Assembly (NCBI GenBank): GCA_020633235.1
Contig: JACKEA010000008.1
Location: forward strand, 124,001 to 188,000
DNA: 64,000 bases
Direction: 5' to 3'
Origin: Polyangiaceae bacterium
GTDB lineage: Bacteria; Myxococcota_A; Polyangia; Polyangiales; Polyangiaceae
The notes under the pieces were generated by a model, which was given only the letters and a program-made list of their open reading frames with translations, ran no database searches and had not been told where the DNA came from. A program made the translations under genes and the position numbers. Shown here piece by piece: positions 44,946 through 52,809 of this stretch (position 1 is the first letter of the stretch; every line of letters begins with the position of its first letter).

Positions 44946-45863
44946 ATGGATCAGCTGGTGGGCTTGCGGGTGTTCTGCCGAGTCGTGGAGCGCGGCAGCT
45001 TCTCCGCCGTGGCGCGGGAGCTGGGCATCTCGCAGCCCAACGCCAGCCGGCACGTGGCGGCGTTGGAGCAGCGCATGGGGGCGCGGCTCTTGGTGCGGAC
45101 CACGCGCAAGGTGAGCCCCACGGATGCGGGGCGTGCCTTCTACGAGCGCGCCTCCCGGGCCTTGAGCGAGCTCTCGGACGCCGAGAGCGAGGTCGTGGCC
45201 GGCGTGGCAGTGCTCGCGGGCAGCTTGCGCGTGGCAGCGCCAGGGGCGTTCGGGCGCCGCTTCGTGCTGCCCGTGGTGAACGACTTCATCGAGCGGCACC
45301 CCAAGGTGGACGTAGAGCTCTTGCTCTCGGATCGCCCCATCGATCTCGTGAGCGAAGCCGTCGATCTGGCAGTGCGCATCGCCGTCCCCGGCTTCGCGTC
45401 GCTCACCCACCGCACCATCGCGACGCTCGGGCTCCAGGTCGTCGCAGCGCCGAGCTACGTCGCGCGCCGGGGTGCTCCGAAGTCCGTGGCGGATTCCGGT
45501 GAGCACGACGCCGTGCTGCACACGGACTCGCGCCAGCGCATGCTGGATCTGGTGTCCGCCGGCGCGCTGCCCGCACTGCCGGCGTTTCATGTGCGGCTCT
45601 TGTCGGACGACATCGAAGCGGTGCACCACGCGGCTCTCGCGGGGCTCGGCCTCGCGCCGTTGCCGGACTGGCTCATCGAAGACGACCTCCGCGCGGGCCG
45701 GCTGGTTCCGATCCTCAGCGAGCTGGCGCTGCCGGAAACCCCGGTGTTCGTGGTGTTCCCGGCGGGGCGCCGTCACTCGGCGCGCGTGCGTGCCTTCGTC
45801 GACGCCCTGGGCGACGCGCTCTCTGTGCGGCTTCGCGCCGGGAATCGCGCCGGACCGACATGA
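44946..45863 (+). CDS. LysR-family transcriptional regulator
   Basis: A 305-residue protein starting at ATG 44946. The N-terminal winged helix-turn-helix is clear (FCRVVERGSFSAVARELGIS, then PNASRHVAALEQRMGARLL). The co-inducer domain has two Rossmann-like halves (RVAAPGAFGRRFVLPVVNDF; AALAGLGLAPLPDWLIEDDL). It reads divergently from the nitroreductase-like gene with a 72-bp spacer, so it probably controls that operon and itself. Its last residues, RAGNRAGPT, come from one arm of a dispersed-repeat hairpin. Confidence 0.9.
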   Translation: MDQLVGLRVFCRVVERGSFSAVARELGISQPNASRHVAALEQRMGARLLVRTTRKVSPTDAGRAFYERASRALSELSDAESEVVAGVAVLAGSLRVAAPGAFGRRFVLPVVNDFIERHPKVDVELLLSDRPIDLVSEAVDLAVRIAVPGFASLTHRTIATLGLQVVAAPSYVARRGAPKSVADSGEHDAVLHTDSRQRMLDLVSAGALPALPAFHVRLLSDDIEAVHHAALAGLGLAPLPDWLIEDDLRAGRLVPILSELALPETPVFVVFPAGRRHSARVRAFVDALGDALSVRLRAGNRAGPT

Positions 45864-45895
45864 TCTCGATCCTGGTGTCGGTCCGCCGCGGAACC
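45847..45895 (+). repeat. Dispersed repeat, copy 9: head-to-head pair forming a hairpin
   Basis: A partial minus-oriented copy (GCGCCGGACCGACA, 45847-45860) faces a full plus-oriented copy (TGTCGGTCCGCCGCGGAACC, 45876-45895). The arms pair over 10 bases, then 4 more after one mismatch, around a 15-base loop. The left arm holds the stop codon region of the LysR gene. This is the only locus with two facing copies. Confidence 0.75.
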
Positions 45896-45943
45896 ACCCG
45901 AAGCGTTGCTGCGCCGGCGTCACGACAGGACTACCGTATCGCC

Positions 45944-46477
45944 ATGCGAAGCGTGCGCGTCGGCTGCGTCGTGTTGCTGCTCATGCTCGGGGGCTGTGCC
46001 CCAGGGCCTTCGCCCGCGACGAACGCGCAGGCGGACAGCCCGGCCCGCTACCGAGCCGGCGAGCCCATTCGCTTTCATGTGTCCGGGCTGATCTGCTACT
46101 CCGAGGAGTACAACGGCGCCCTCGAGTATGGAGTCACGGACGATAGCGGGCAGGACTTGCTCTTGGTTCGTCCCCTTGGAGCGCTGGCGCAAGGAGAGCA
46201 GCTGGTGTCCTGGGCGGAGGTCGTGGACCGCGACTACACCTGGAATCAGCAGCACTTCGTGCAAACGGGCGAGAAGGATCTCGGGTCGGTGGTCGACCCG
46301 ATTTTCGAGCAGCGTCCGGTGCCGCCGGGTCGCTACCAGATCTACGTGAACGAGCCGACGCAGGGGCCGGGATCCAAGTTGTCCAAGCTGGGGGAGCGCG
46401 TTTCGCTCGGGACCAGCATGTACGACGCCAAGCCGCGGGTTCGCGTCGTGCGCGCCATCGAGATCGCTCCGCCCTGA
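45944..46477 (+). CDS. Small lipoprotein, unknown function
   Basis: A 177-residue lipoprotein (MRSVRVGCVVLLLMLGGC, lipobox LGGC). The mature region reads as a beta-sandwich (GEPIRFHVSGLICYSEEYNG, GRYQIYVNE) and could be a small binding domain. No family was recognised. It converges on the response-regulator gene with 1 bp between stop codons. Confidence 0.65.
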   Translation: MRSVRVGCVVLLLMLGGCAPGPSPATNAQADSPARYRAGEPIRFHVSGLICYSEEYNGALEYGVTDDSGQDLLLVRPLGALAQGEQLVSWAEVVDRDYTWNQQHFVQTGEKDLGSVVDPIFEQRPVPPGRYQIYVNEPTQGPGSKLSKLGERVSLGTSMYDAKPRVRVVRAIEIAPP

Positions 46478-46478
46478 G

Positions 46479-47255
46479 CTAGCGCGCGCGTTCGTCGGCG
46501 ATGCGGGCGTGCTCGAGCAGGACGTTGGAGATGCTGGTGCCGAGCTCGTCCTGCTCGTTCACCGCTTGCTCGGTGAACTCGAACTGCCCCGCGTTCCAGT
46601 CGAGAATGCTGAGCACGACGGCGCGGGAGCCATGCCGCGGACCGCGGCCCTCGAGCTCGGCGCGCAGGGCCCGACCGTCCCTGATGAAGATGCGCACCAC
46701 GCTGGCGCCCACCAACAGCAACACGCCGGTCTTCTTCTCGATCTCGAGGAAGCCGAGCAGGGATGCGGGGGCCACGTGCTCGAGCTCTCCGCGGAGGCCG
46801 CTCTTGCCGAGCTCGGCGTCCGCCGCGATCGACTTTCGTACCAAGCGTCGCACGCGGATGAGCAGCTCGTCGGGGTTGAAGGGCTTCGGCAGGTACGCAT
46901 CCACGCCCAGCTGGTAGCCGCGCAGCCGCTCGGCGTCGCCATCCAGGGAAGTGAGGAACACCACCGGCACGCTCGCGAGCTCCGGCCGTGCCCGCACCAG
47001 TCGGAGCAGCTGCCAGCCGTCCATGCGCGGCATTTGCACGTCCGTCAGGATCACGTCCGGCGGATCCTCCACGCACATCGCCAGCGCGGCGAGACCATCG
47101 GCGGTGGTCCGCACGCGGTCCCCACGCTTTCGAAAGGGCTGGGCCGCGAGCTCGCGCCAGCGCGCGTCGTCGTCCACCACGACGACATCGAGCGGGCCCT
47201 CGCGCGGCGGGCCCGGCGGCGGCGATCCCGGAACGGAAGGCATGCGGGGCTTCAC
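46479..47255 (-). CDS. Response regulator with REC and DUF4388 (PATAN-like) domains
   Basis: A 258-residue protein starting at GTG 47255 (ATG 47243 is an alternative). Residues ~22-140 are a receiver domain: acidic pair VVVDDD, phospho-acceptor Asp in VILTDVQMPRMDG, FLTSLDG and the conserved Lys in YLPKPFNP. Residues ~155-255 match DUF4388 (GELEHVAPASLLGFLEIEKK), a domain attached to receivers in many Myxococcota and linked to GTPase or motility signalling in some. There is no DNA-binding domain, so the output is likely protein-protein. No adjacent kinase is seen. Confidence 0.82.
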   Translation of the reverse strand: MKPRMPSVPGSPPPGPPREGPLDVVVVDDDARWRELAAQPFRKRGDRVRTTADGLAALAMCVEDPPDVILTDVQMPRMDGWQLLRLVRARPELASVPVVFLTSLDGDAERLRGYQLGVDAYLPKPFNPDELLIRVRRLVRKSIAADAELGKSGLRGELEHVAPASLLGFLEIEKKTGVLLLVGASVVRIFIRDGRALRAELEGRGPRHGSRAVVLSILDWNAGQFEFTEQAVNEQDELGTSISNVLLEHARIADERAR

Positions 47256-47371
47256 AGGATGGCATGATGGGCAGCGCCCGCCTAATTTCGCGTATTTCGG
47301 CCGTTTGCGACGCAGGGCGTCGTCGGCGTTCCCTCGCCCTCGACGAGCGCCAATGGTACGGCCCCGACGGG

Positions 47372-48565
47372 ATGCGGAAGCGAAGCAAGGCTTTGGTGTG
47401 CGCGGCGTTGGTGATGGCCGGCTGTTCGTCCGACGAGGCCAAGCCCAAGGGCGGCGGGTCGGCCGAGTACGTGCTGAAGACGACGAGCTTCGACGTGCCG
47501 GCGGGGCAGGAGAAGTACCTCTGCTACGCCCAGACCCTGGACGAGGACCTGGTCATCGACCGCTTCGACTACGCCGCACGACCGGTGATCCACCACTTCT
47601 TGCTGTCCAAGGCCATCACCCCGGAGCCCGAGGGCTTCTCCGAGTGCAACGTTCTCTTCCGCTCGTCGTGGGTGCCCATCTTCATCGCCGGCTTTGGTGA
47701 CGCCACCCTCTCCACTCCCGAGGGCACCGGCCACATCCTGAAGAAGGGGACCCAGCTCGTCGTCCAGCTCCACTTGCTGAACGGCACCGCCAAGGATGTG
47801 ACGGACAACATCGACATCCACATGCACCGCGCGTCGAACCCGGACGTGGATCCCGTGGGTGTGTACGCGTTCGGCACCAACAAGATCAGCTTGCCGCCCA
47901 ACAAGGCCACGTCCGTGAAGAACGACTGCGTCGTGGATCGCGACGTGGACATATTCGCGTTCTTGCCGCACATGCACACCCTGGGCGTGGCGCTGTCCTT
48001 GGAAGCGGGGCCCGACGACGCGAGCATGACCGAGGTGTATCGCAAGGACCCCTGGGACTTCGATCAACAGGAAGTCGTGTCCCAGCCGCTGAAGCTGCAG
48101 AACGGCACTCACACCCGCATCACCTGCCACTACGACAACCCCACGAACCAGAGCGTGGCCTTCGGCGAGAGCTCCTTCGACGAGATGTGCTTCCTCATCG
48201 GGTTCGCGCGCAAGAAGGGCGCGGAGCTGGACGGCTGCGTGAACCTCGGGGATCCCGTGGGCGACGGCGGCGTGCCGCCCAGCCCGGACGCCGGCGTGTG
48301 CGGCGAGCAGCAACCGAACTCCCTGGGCATCGGCGCCGCGTGCACCGCCGGCGGCAACGAGTGCGGCGCGGGCCTTTCGTGCTCCGCGGATCAGGACCAA
48401 GCGCCGGCGGGCAGCACCGGCTTCTGTCTCAAGATCGGCGGCTGCAACGCCCAGGCGGACTGCGGCGGCGGCGGCGCCACCTGCTGCTCACCCGCGCAGG
48501 CCGGCGGCCTGATCAACATCTGCCTCCCCGAGGCCTGCCGCCCCGCGGACTGCATCCCGAAGTAG
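47372..48565 (+). CDS. Peptidylglycine/dopamine-monooxygenase-like copper lipoprotein
   Basis: A 397-residue lipoprotein (lipobox MAGC). The two beta-sandwich domains show copper-ligand motifs of the PHM/DBH fold: VIHHFLLS (His pair), VQLHLLN, FLPHMHTLG (His-Met-His) and CHYDNPTNQSVAFGESSFDEMC near the end of the second domain. In animals this fold uses two copper centres and ascorbate to hydroxylate peptidylglycine or dopamine; bacterial homologues are common in myxobacteria but uncharacterised. About 100 C-terminal residues form a Cys-rich tail (CGAGLSCSADQDQ, CCSPAQAGG). The substrate is unknown, and the ligands should be checked against a structure before assuming activity. Confidence 0.78.
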   Translation: MRKRSKALVCAALVMAGCSSDEAKPKGGGSAEYVLKTTSFDVPAGQEKYLCYAQTLDEDLVIDRFDYAARPVIHHFLLSKAITPEPEGFSECNVLFRSSWVPIFIAGFGDATLSTPEGTGHILKKGTQLVVQLHLLNGTAKDVTDNIDIHMHRASNPDVDPVGVYAFGTNKISLPPNKATSVKNDCVVDRDVDIFAFLPHMHTLGVALSLEAGPDDASMTEVYRKDPWDFDQQEVVSQPLKLQNGTHTRITCHYDNPTNQSVAFGESSFDEMCFLIGFARKKGAELDGCVNLGDPVGDGGVPPSPDAGVCGEQQPNSLGIGAACTAGGNECGAGLSCSADQDQAPAGSTGFCLKIGGCNAQADCGGGGATCCSPAQAGGLINICLPEACRPADCIPK

Positions 48566-48583
48566 GCCACCCAGAGACAACCA

Positions 48584-48630
48584 ACCGCCAAGCCGCCAAG
48601 AACGCCCGTGGCGTCTCGGCGGTTCTTCTT
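48584..48630 (+). terminator. Terminator of the PHM-like gene
   Basis: ACCGCCAAGCCGCC and GGCGTCTCGGCGGT pair at 12 of 14 positions around a 12-base loop, followed by TCTTCTTCT. It starts 19 bases after the stop. Confidence 0.65.
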
Positions 48631-48642
48631 CTCGCTGAGCTT

Positions 48643-48664
48643 GGTTCCGCGGCGGACCGACAAG
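48643..48664 (-). repeat. Dispersed intergenic repeat, copy 10
   Basis: The plus strand reads GGTTCCGCGGCGGACCGACA followed by AG, with the exact core. It lies between a terminator and the end of the convergent acyl-CoA dehydrogenase gene, 8 bp from its stop. Confidence 0.75.
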
Positions 48665-48671
48665 AACCCGG

Positions 48672-49829
48672 TCAGGCGGGTGGGTACATCGTGCGCAGGA
48701 TCTTGGCGATGGTGCCGAGCTGCATGTTGCTCGTACCTTCGTAGATCTTGCCGATCTTCGCGTCGCGGAAGAACTTCTCCGCGGGGTACTCCTTGGTGAA
48801 GCCCACGCCGCCGAGGAACTCCACGCACATGCTCGCCGTGCGCTCCGCCACCTGGCTCGAGAACAGCTTGGCCATGGCCGCTTCCTTCACGAAGGGCTGC
48901 CCCGCGTCCTTGAGCCGCGCGGCGTTGTAGACCATCAGCCGCGCGGCCTCGATCTCCGTGGCCACCTGGGCGTACTGGAACTCGAGCCCTTGGAATTCGG
49001 CGATGGGCTTTCCGAACTGCTTGCGCTCACCCATGTAGCGCATGGCGTACTCGAAGGTGCCCTGCGCCAGGCCGATCATCTGGCTGCCGATGCCGATGCG
49101 CCCCTCGTTCAGCGTCTCGATGGCGATCTTGTAGCCCTTGCCGACCTCGCCCAGCACGTTCTCTTCGGGGACCTCGCAGTCATCCAAGATCAGCTGGGTG
49201 GTGCTGGAAGCGCGGATGCCCAGCTTGTCTTCCTTCTTGCCGACGGAAAATCCCTTGAAGCCCTTCTCCACCAAGAAGGCGGTGATGCCCTTGTAGCCCT
49301 TGGAGGGATCCACGTTGGCGAACACGATGAAGAGCGAGCTCTCGGCGCCGTTGGTGATCCACAGCTTTTCGCCGTTGAGGATCCACTTGTCGCCCTTCTT
49401 CTCCGCCTTGGCCGCCAGGGCGAAGGCGTCCGAGCCGCTGCCGGACTCGCTCAATGCGTAGGACCCGACCCACTCGCTGGTCATCTTGGGGAAGTAGCGC
49501 TTCTTCTGCTCTTCGTTGGCCCAGCGCACGATGGCGTTGTTCACCAGCGTGTTCTGTACGTCGATGAGCACCGACACGCTCGGGTCCACCACGGCCATGG
49601 CCTCCACCGCGAGGATGGCGGTGAAGAACGACGACTCCGCGCCGCCGTACTCCGCAGGGACCTCGATGCCCATCACGCCCAGCTCGAACAGAGCGGGTAA
49701 CAGGCTCTTGTCCAGGGCGCCCTCGCGGTCCATGGACTCCACCTTGGGCGCCACCTGCTCCTTCGCGAAGGAGAGCACGGAGGACTGAAACATGCGTTCT
49801 TCGTCGGACAAAAGCGTGAGAGCAGACAT
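48672..49829 (-). CDS. Acyl-CoA dehydrogenase (short/branched-chain type)
   Basis: A 385-residue protein; ATG 49829 has an AAGGG ribosome site. The frame continues upstream without a start that makes sense. Domains run in the usual order: N-terminal helices to ~residue 125, a beta domain with YALSESGSGSDAFAL (FAD/acyl contacts) and WITNGAE, then a C-terminal helical domain with RMIGLAQGTFEYA-type text, QFGKPI and the catalytic Glu in KIYEGTSNMQ. The Glu at this position is typical of short- and branched-chain enzymes. It oxidises acyl-CoA to enoyl-CoA and passes electrons to ETF. The gene stands alone. Confidence 0.92.
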   Translation of the reverse strand: MSALTLLSDEERMFQSSVLSFAKEQVAPKVESMDREGALDKSLLPALFELGVMGIEVPAEYGGAESSFFTAILAVEAMAVVDPSVSVLIDVQNTLVNNAIVRWANEEQKKRYFPKMTSEWVGSYALSESGSGSDAFALAAKAEKKGDKWILNGEKLWITNGAESSLFIVFANVDPSKGYKGITAFLVEKGFKGFSVGKKEDKLGIRASSTTQLILDDCEVPEENVLGEVGKGYKIAIETLNEGRIGIGSQMIGLAQGTFEYAMRYMGERKQFGKPIAEFQGLEFQYAQVATEIEAARLMVYNAARLKDAGQPFVKEAAMAKLFSSQVAERTASMCVEFLGGVGFTKEYPAEKFFRDAKIGKIYEGTSNMQLGTIAKILRTMYPPA

Positions 49830-49897
49830 GCGCTTGCCCTTAGCACATCGGCGCGCCGGGCTGGACCGCTCCCGGCGCGCTGGCTGACGCCTGCCGC

Positions 49898-51589
49898 TCA
49901 GTCCGAGCGATGCTCGATTTCCGGCGGCGCCTTGAAGAAGCGGTTCTTGTCCGGGTCGTTGTAGCGCTCGTAGTCGATGACGAAGGGCGTGATCTTGCCC
50001 TGCCCGTCCTTGAACTGAATCGTCATCGCCATGGGCACCACGCTCCGGTAGCTGCTGTCCTCCGGAAGGTCGTCGTTGGTGGCGCCGCCCGCGGAAAATA
50101 GCGTCATCAAGAGCTGGCTGTCGTCGTCGTACACGCGGGCGAAGCCGGCCTCCACCTTCTCGTGACCGCGCACCAGCGTGTGGGCGCCCACGCGCTGCAA
50201 GAACGCCTGGCTCTGCAGCCGCCCGAAGGGAAAGCGCGCGGACTGCTTCTGCAGCGACGCCGGGATCACGTCCGCGCTCGAGGGATCGCTCCACATCATC
50301 TCGAAGCGAAGGTCCCAGTCGTTCAAGCTGGACAGATCCTGGTACTTCTCCTTCAACGTGAGGTCCCGCGGGATGCCACCGTGCACGAACATGAAGCGTT
50401 CGAAGAACAGCATGTTGGGCAGCGCGTCGAAGAACTTCATGTAGTGCGCGAACACCTCGTGGGAGAGATGCGGCTTCAGCGTGCTCATCGCTTCGGAAGG
50501 CCGCACCGCGCCATACACCTTGCCTTCGTGCTCCACGTAGTACTCGTGGTTGCCGCGCAGCATGATCACGTGCTCCGGCGCCGTGGCGAACAGCTGCATC
50601 GCCGAGCGCAGCACGCCCTGATAGCTGAACATGCCACGGTCGATGTAATCCCCGAGCAGCACCAGCCGCGGATACGGGTTATGCACCGGATCGTTCTTGT
50701 ACTTGCCGACCTTCTCGAAGAAGTCGGTCTGCATCAGCACGGCCTTCAGGCAGCTGTAGCAGCCGTGCAAATCCCCCACCACGATCAGCTCGTGGCTCTC
50801 CCCAGGCTTGGTGGGGCACACGTACACATGACCGTCCAAGAACGGATCCTGCCCCGCAAATTCAGTAATTTTTTGTTTGCCGGCCAGCCGCGAGCTCGAC
50901 GCGTTCCGCTGGGCGTCGAGCACGGCCATGACCTTGTCCATGAGCGCTTCGTCCGCCTGCACCTGTTGCATCAGACGGTCGCGATCCGCGGTGTAGTTGT
51001 GCTCGAACTGATCGAAGAAGGGGTGGTTCTCCGTGGCGGGAACCGGCGCGCCGGCTTCGGCGATGGCCACCGGCGGTCGCGCGGCCTCGTCGTCCAGAAG
51101 CTCCACGCCCAGATCCTCTTCCAACAGATCCGCGAGCTCGCCCCGAAACTTGGCTTCCGCCGGGTGCACCTGGCCGTCCGCCTGGATCAGCTCGTCGATG
51201 GTGTCCATCAGCTGTTCCTGATTCCCGGCGTCGAAGCTCTTGAAGATCTCGAAGCAGTGCAGCTTGAGCTTGGCGTGGACGAAGTCGTCCTGCTTCTCGC
51301 CGGCGGCCACGGCTTCGTCGAACAGCGCCCGCACCTGGCGATCGATGCCCTCGAACACCTCGTGGAAGTGCTTCGTGAACTTGGTCGTCAGCTCTTGCCG
51401 CAGCTTCGGGTCCTGCTCGGAAACCGCGCCGGCCACGCGATGGGCAACCAGCTTCTCGATGTACTCCTTGACGAAGCTCTTCTCCGACGCGTCGAAATCA
51501 CCGTCGATGTACCCGAAGGTCGTCAGATAGAAGATCACCGCGCGCATCTGCTTGTCGGCGGTGGGCCCATCGCTGCTGAAAGTGAGCAT
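49898..51589 (-). CDS. PPP-type metallophosphatase with N-terminal TerB-like region
   Basis: A 563-residue protein. Residues ~1-170 are helical with two acidic TerB-like segments (FGYIDGDFDASEKSFVKEYI; IDELIQADGQVHPAEAKF), a fold used as a metal-linked sensor in tellurite-resistance and stress proteins. From ~residue 265 the PPP phosphatase motifs appear in order: GDLHGCY, GDYIDRG, RGNHEYY, FVHGG and RGHE. These bind two metal ions and hydrolyse Ser/Thr phosphates in the PP1/PP2A/calcineurin class. Substrates are unknown; myxobacteria have many Ser/Thr kinases that could be countered. The TerB-phosphatase combination is uncommon. It is upstream of, and on the same strand as, the acyl-CoA dehydrogenase gene. 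Confidence 0.85.
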   Translation of the reverse strand: MLTFSSDGPTADKQMRAVIFYLTTFGYIDGDFDASEKSFVKEYIEKLVAHRVAGAVSEQDPKLRQELTTKFTKHFHEVFEGIDRQVRALFDEAVAAGEKQDDFVHAKLKLHCFEIFKSFDAGNQEQLMDTIDELIQADGQVHPAEAKFRGELADLLEEDLGVELLDDEAARPPVAIAEAGAPVPATENHPFFDQFEHNYTADRDRLMQQVQADEALMDKVMAVLDAQRNASSSRLAGKQKITEFAGQDPFLDGHVYVCPTKPGESHELIVVGDLHGCYSCLKAVLMQTDFFEKVGKYKNDPVHNPYPRLVLLGDYIDRGMFSYQGVLRSAMQLFATAPEHVIMLRGNHEYYVEHEGKVYGAVRPSEAMSTLKPHLSHEVFAHYMKFFDALPNMLFFERFMFVHGGIPRDLTLKEKYQDLSSLNDWDLRFEMMWSDPSSADVIPASLQKQSARFPFGRLQSQAFLQRVGAHTLVRGHEKVEAGFARVYDDDSQLLMTLFSAGGATNDDLPEDSSYRSVVPMAMTIQFKDGQGKITPFVIDYERYNDPDKNRFFKAPPEIEHRSD

Positions 51590-51713
51590 CGTGCTCGAAG
51601 ATAGCCTTTTCGCGCCGTGATCTCAGCCCATAGCCAACCCCAGGCGCGTTGCGGTGACGCAAGGTACGGAAATGTCAGCCACACGCGCACGTTTGAGACG
51701 TTCGGTGTCTGGG

Positions 51714-51918
51714 TCCACAACCCCGCGCCGCCGCTCTTCGGTGCCTTCGGACGTTTGGTAGGGGAGCACGGGAAGAGCAGATTCGCCTTCTTCCGCGAAG
51801 GCGTTCGGCCGCTGAGGAAGCCGAAGCGCGGCACGAGCTTCTGCTCGCGTTGTCGACTCGAGGCTTCAAGAAGGCGCAAGCCCGGAAGGCGACGGCAGGG
51901 CTCCGACGCTATGGACAG
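51714..51918 (+). pseudogene. C-terminal fragment of a second HNH-endonuclease gene
   Basis: Read from 51751 the frame encodes TFGRGAREEQIRL, AAEEAEARHELLLALSTRG and FKKAQARKATAGL. This lines up with the C-terminus of the intact HNH gene 2 kb downstream (TFGREYVEEKIRL, LLLALTTQGFKKAEAKKAT). The HNH core and everything before it are missing, so this is a relic of a paralogue. It overlaps the end of the Cys-rich pseudogene on the other strand by 10 bp. Confidence 0.7.
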
Positions 51919-52431
51919 CCCGTCAGCTCGTTGCGCACACAGATTCCACCTTCGCAGTGGAGGGTGGAAGTGCAGAACTCCGAATGCGCGCACGTGTCGC
52001 CCTCGTAGGCGAGGGGGCTGCAGGTGTCGAAGTAGCAGTGGAGACCGGCCGCACAATCCGAAGTGTACGTGCAAGATTCCCCCGCCTTTGCCCAGGTGTG
52101 GGGTGACTTCGCTTCGCAAATCCCAGCGTGACAGGTGGCAGTGTACGTACATGACTGGCTGGCACACGCTGCGCCGATGGCCAGGCCTGGGCTACACGAC
52201 CCCCCCTTGCACTGGAGCCCCCCGGCGCACGACGTCTGTGCATGTCTCTCCCCCGAAGACCTCCCTTCGACAGACAATGCCATCACAAACGTATCCGTCC
52301 AGACACCTTGGCCCTTGGTAGGCCGCACAGGCGCTCCCCGGCTGCAGCAACTTGGGGCGATCCAGGCACTGACCGCAGGCTTGCCAGAATCCCGTACACG
52401 TTGAGCTCTCGCATTGCTCATCTATACCCAC
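51909..52431 (-). pseudogene. Frameshifted, truncated cysteine-rich secreted protein gene
   Basis: Two overlapping frames together encode a Cys-rich chain. The first (from about 52431) has CTGFWQACGQCLD and VCDGIVCRREVFGG; near 52231 the text continues only in another frame with CAGGLQCKGGSC, CTYTSDCAAGLHC and CTSTLHCEGGIC. One base gained or lost there explains the break. The repeated C-x-n-GLxC pattern is the EB-like module seen in other surface proteins of this window. No signal peptide or good start is left, so the N-terminus is lost as well. Confidence 0.6.
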
Positions 52432-52770
52432 TGTTCACCTGGGTTGACCACCACCGATGCCACTCCGGCGAGAGCGACGGACGGGCGCGCCGCCGTTGCG
52501 CCGTGTTGGTCGAGGGCGGGCCAAGCGGTCCGAAGATCTGGAGCTATGACGATGCGAGACGAGTGCGAAGCGGACGACAGAATTCGACACCGCGAATGCG
52601 ATTTCAGTTGACGAGCTTGCGGCCGCTCCGCGCGTTCATTTCGCCGCTCTCGTTCGCAAACCGCCCGCGCAGCGCACGTGCGCCCACTGGGCGAGCGTTC
52701 GAAACGAAATCGATCTTCAAAGTGCCCGCGCGCTCGAAAGCGCCTCGAGGGGGCGCTGAAGAAGGCGAAA
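52432..52770. other. Non-coding stretch, nothing recognised
   Basis: About 340 bases between the Cys-rich pseudogene and the leader of the HNH gene hold no credible coding sequence, repeat or RNA that I can recognise. Frames that cross it lack ribosome sites and have shadow-like composition. It lies in the same decaying patch as two gene relics, so it may contain further unrecognisable debris. Confidence 0.5.
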
Positions 52771-52801
52771 TTTCCCGTGGTATGCCGTGGGAAACCACGG
52801 G
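52771..52801 (+). promoter_or_regulatory. Two mutually exclusive hairpins just before the HNH gene
   Basis: TTTCCC (52771-52776) can pair with GGGAAA (52789-52794). CCCGTGGT (52774-52781) can pair with ACCACGGG (52794-52801). The stems share bases, so only one can form at a time. The second ends 8 bases before the ATG at 52810 and would cover the ribosome site. This layout suggests translational control, or simply a nested operator. Confidence 0.45.
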
Positions 52802-52809
52802 GGTTTGTC

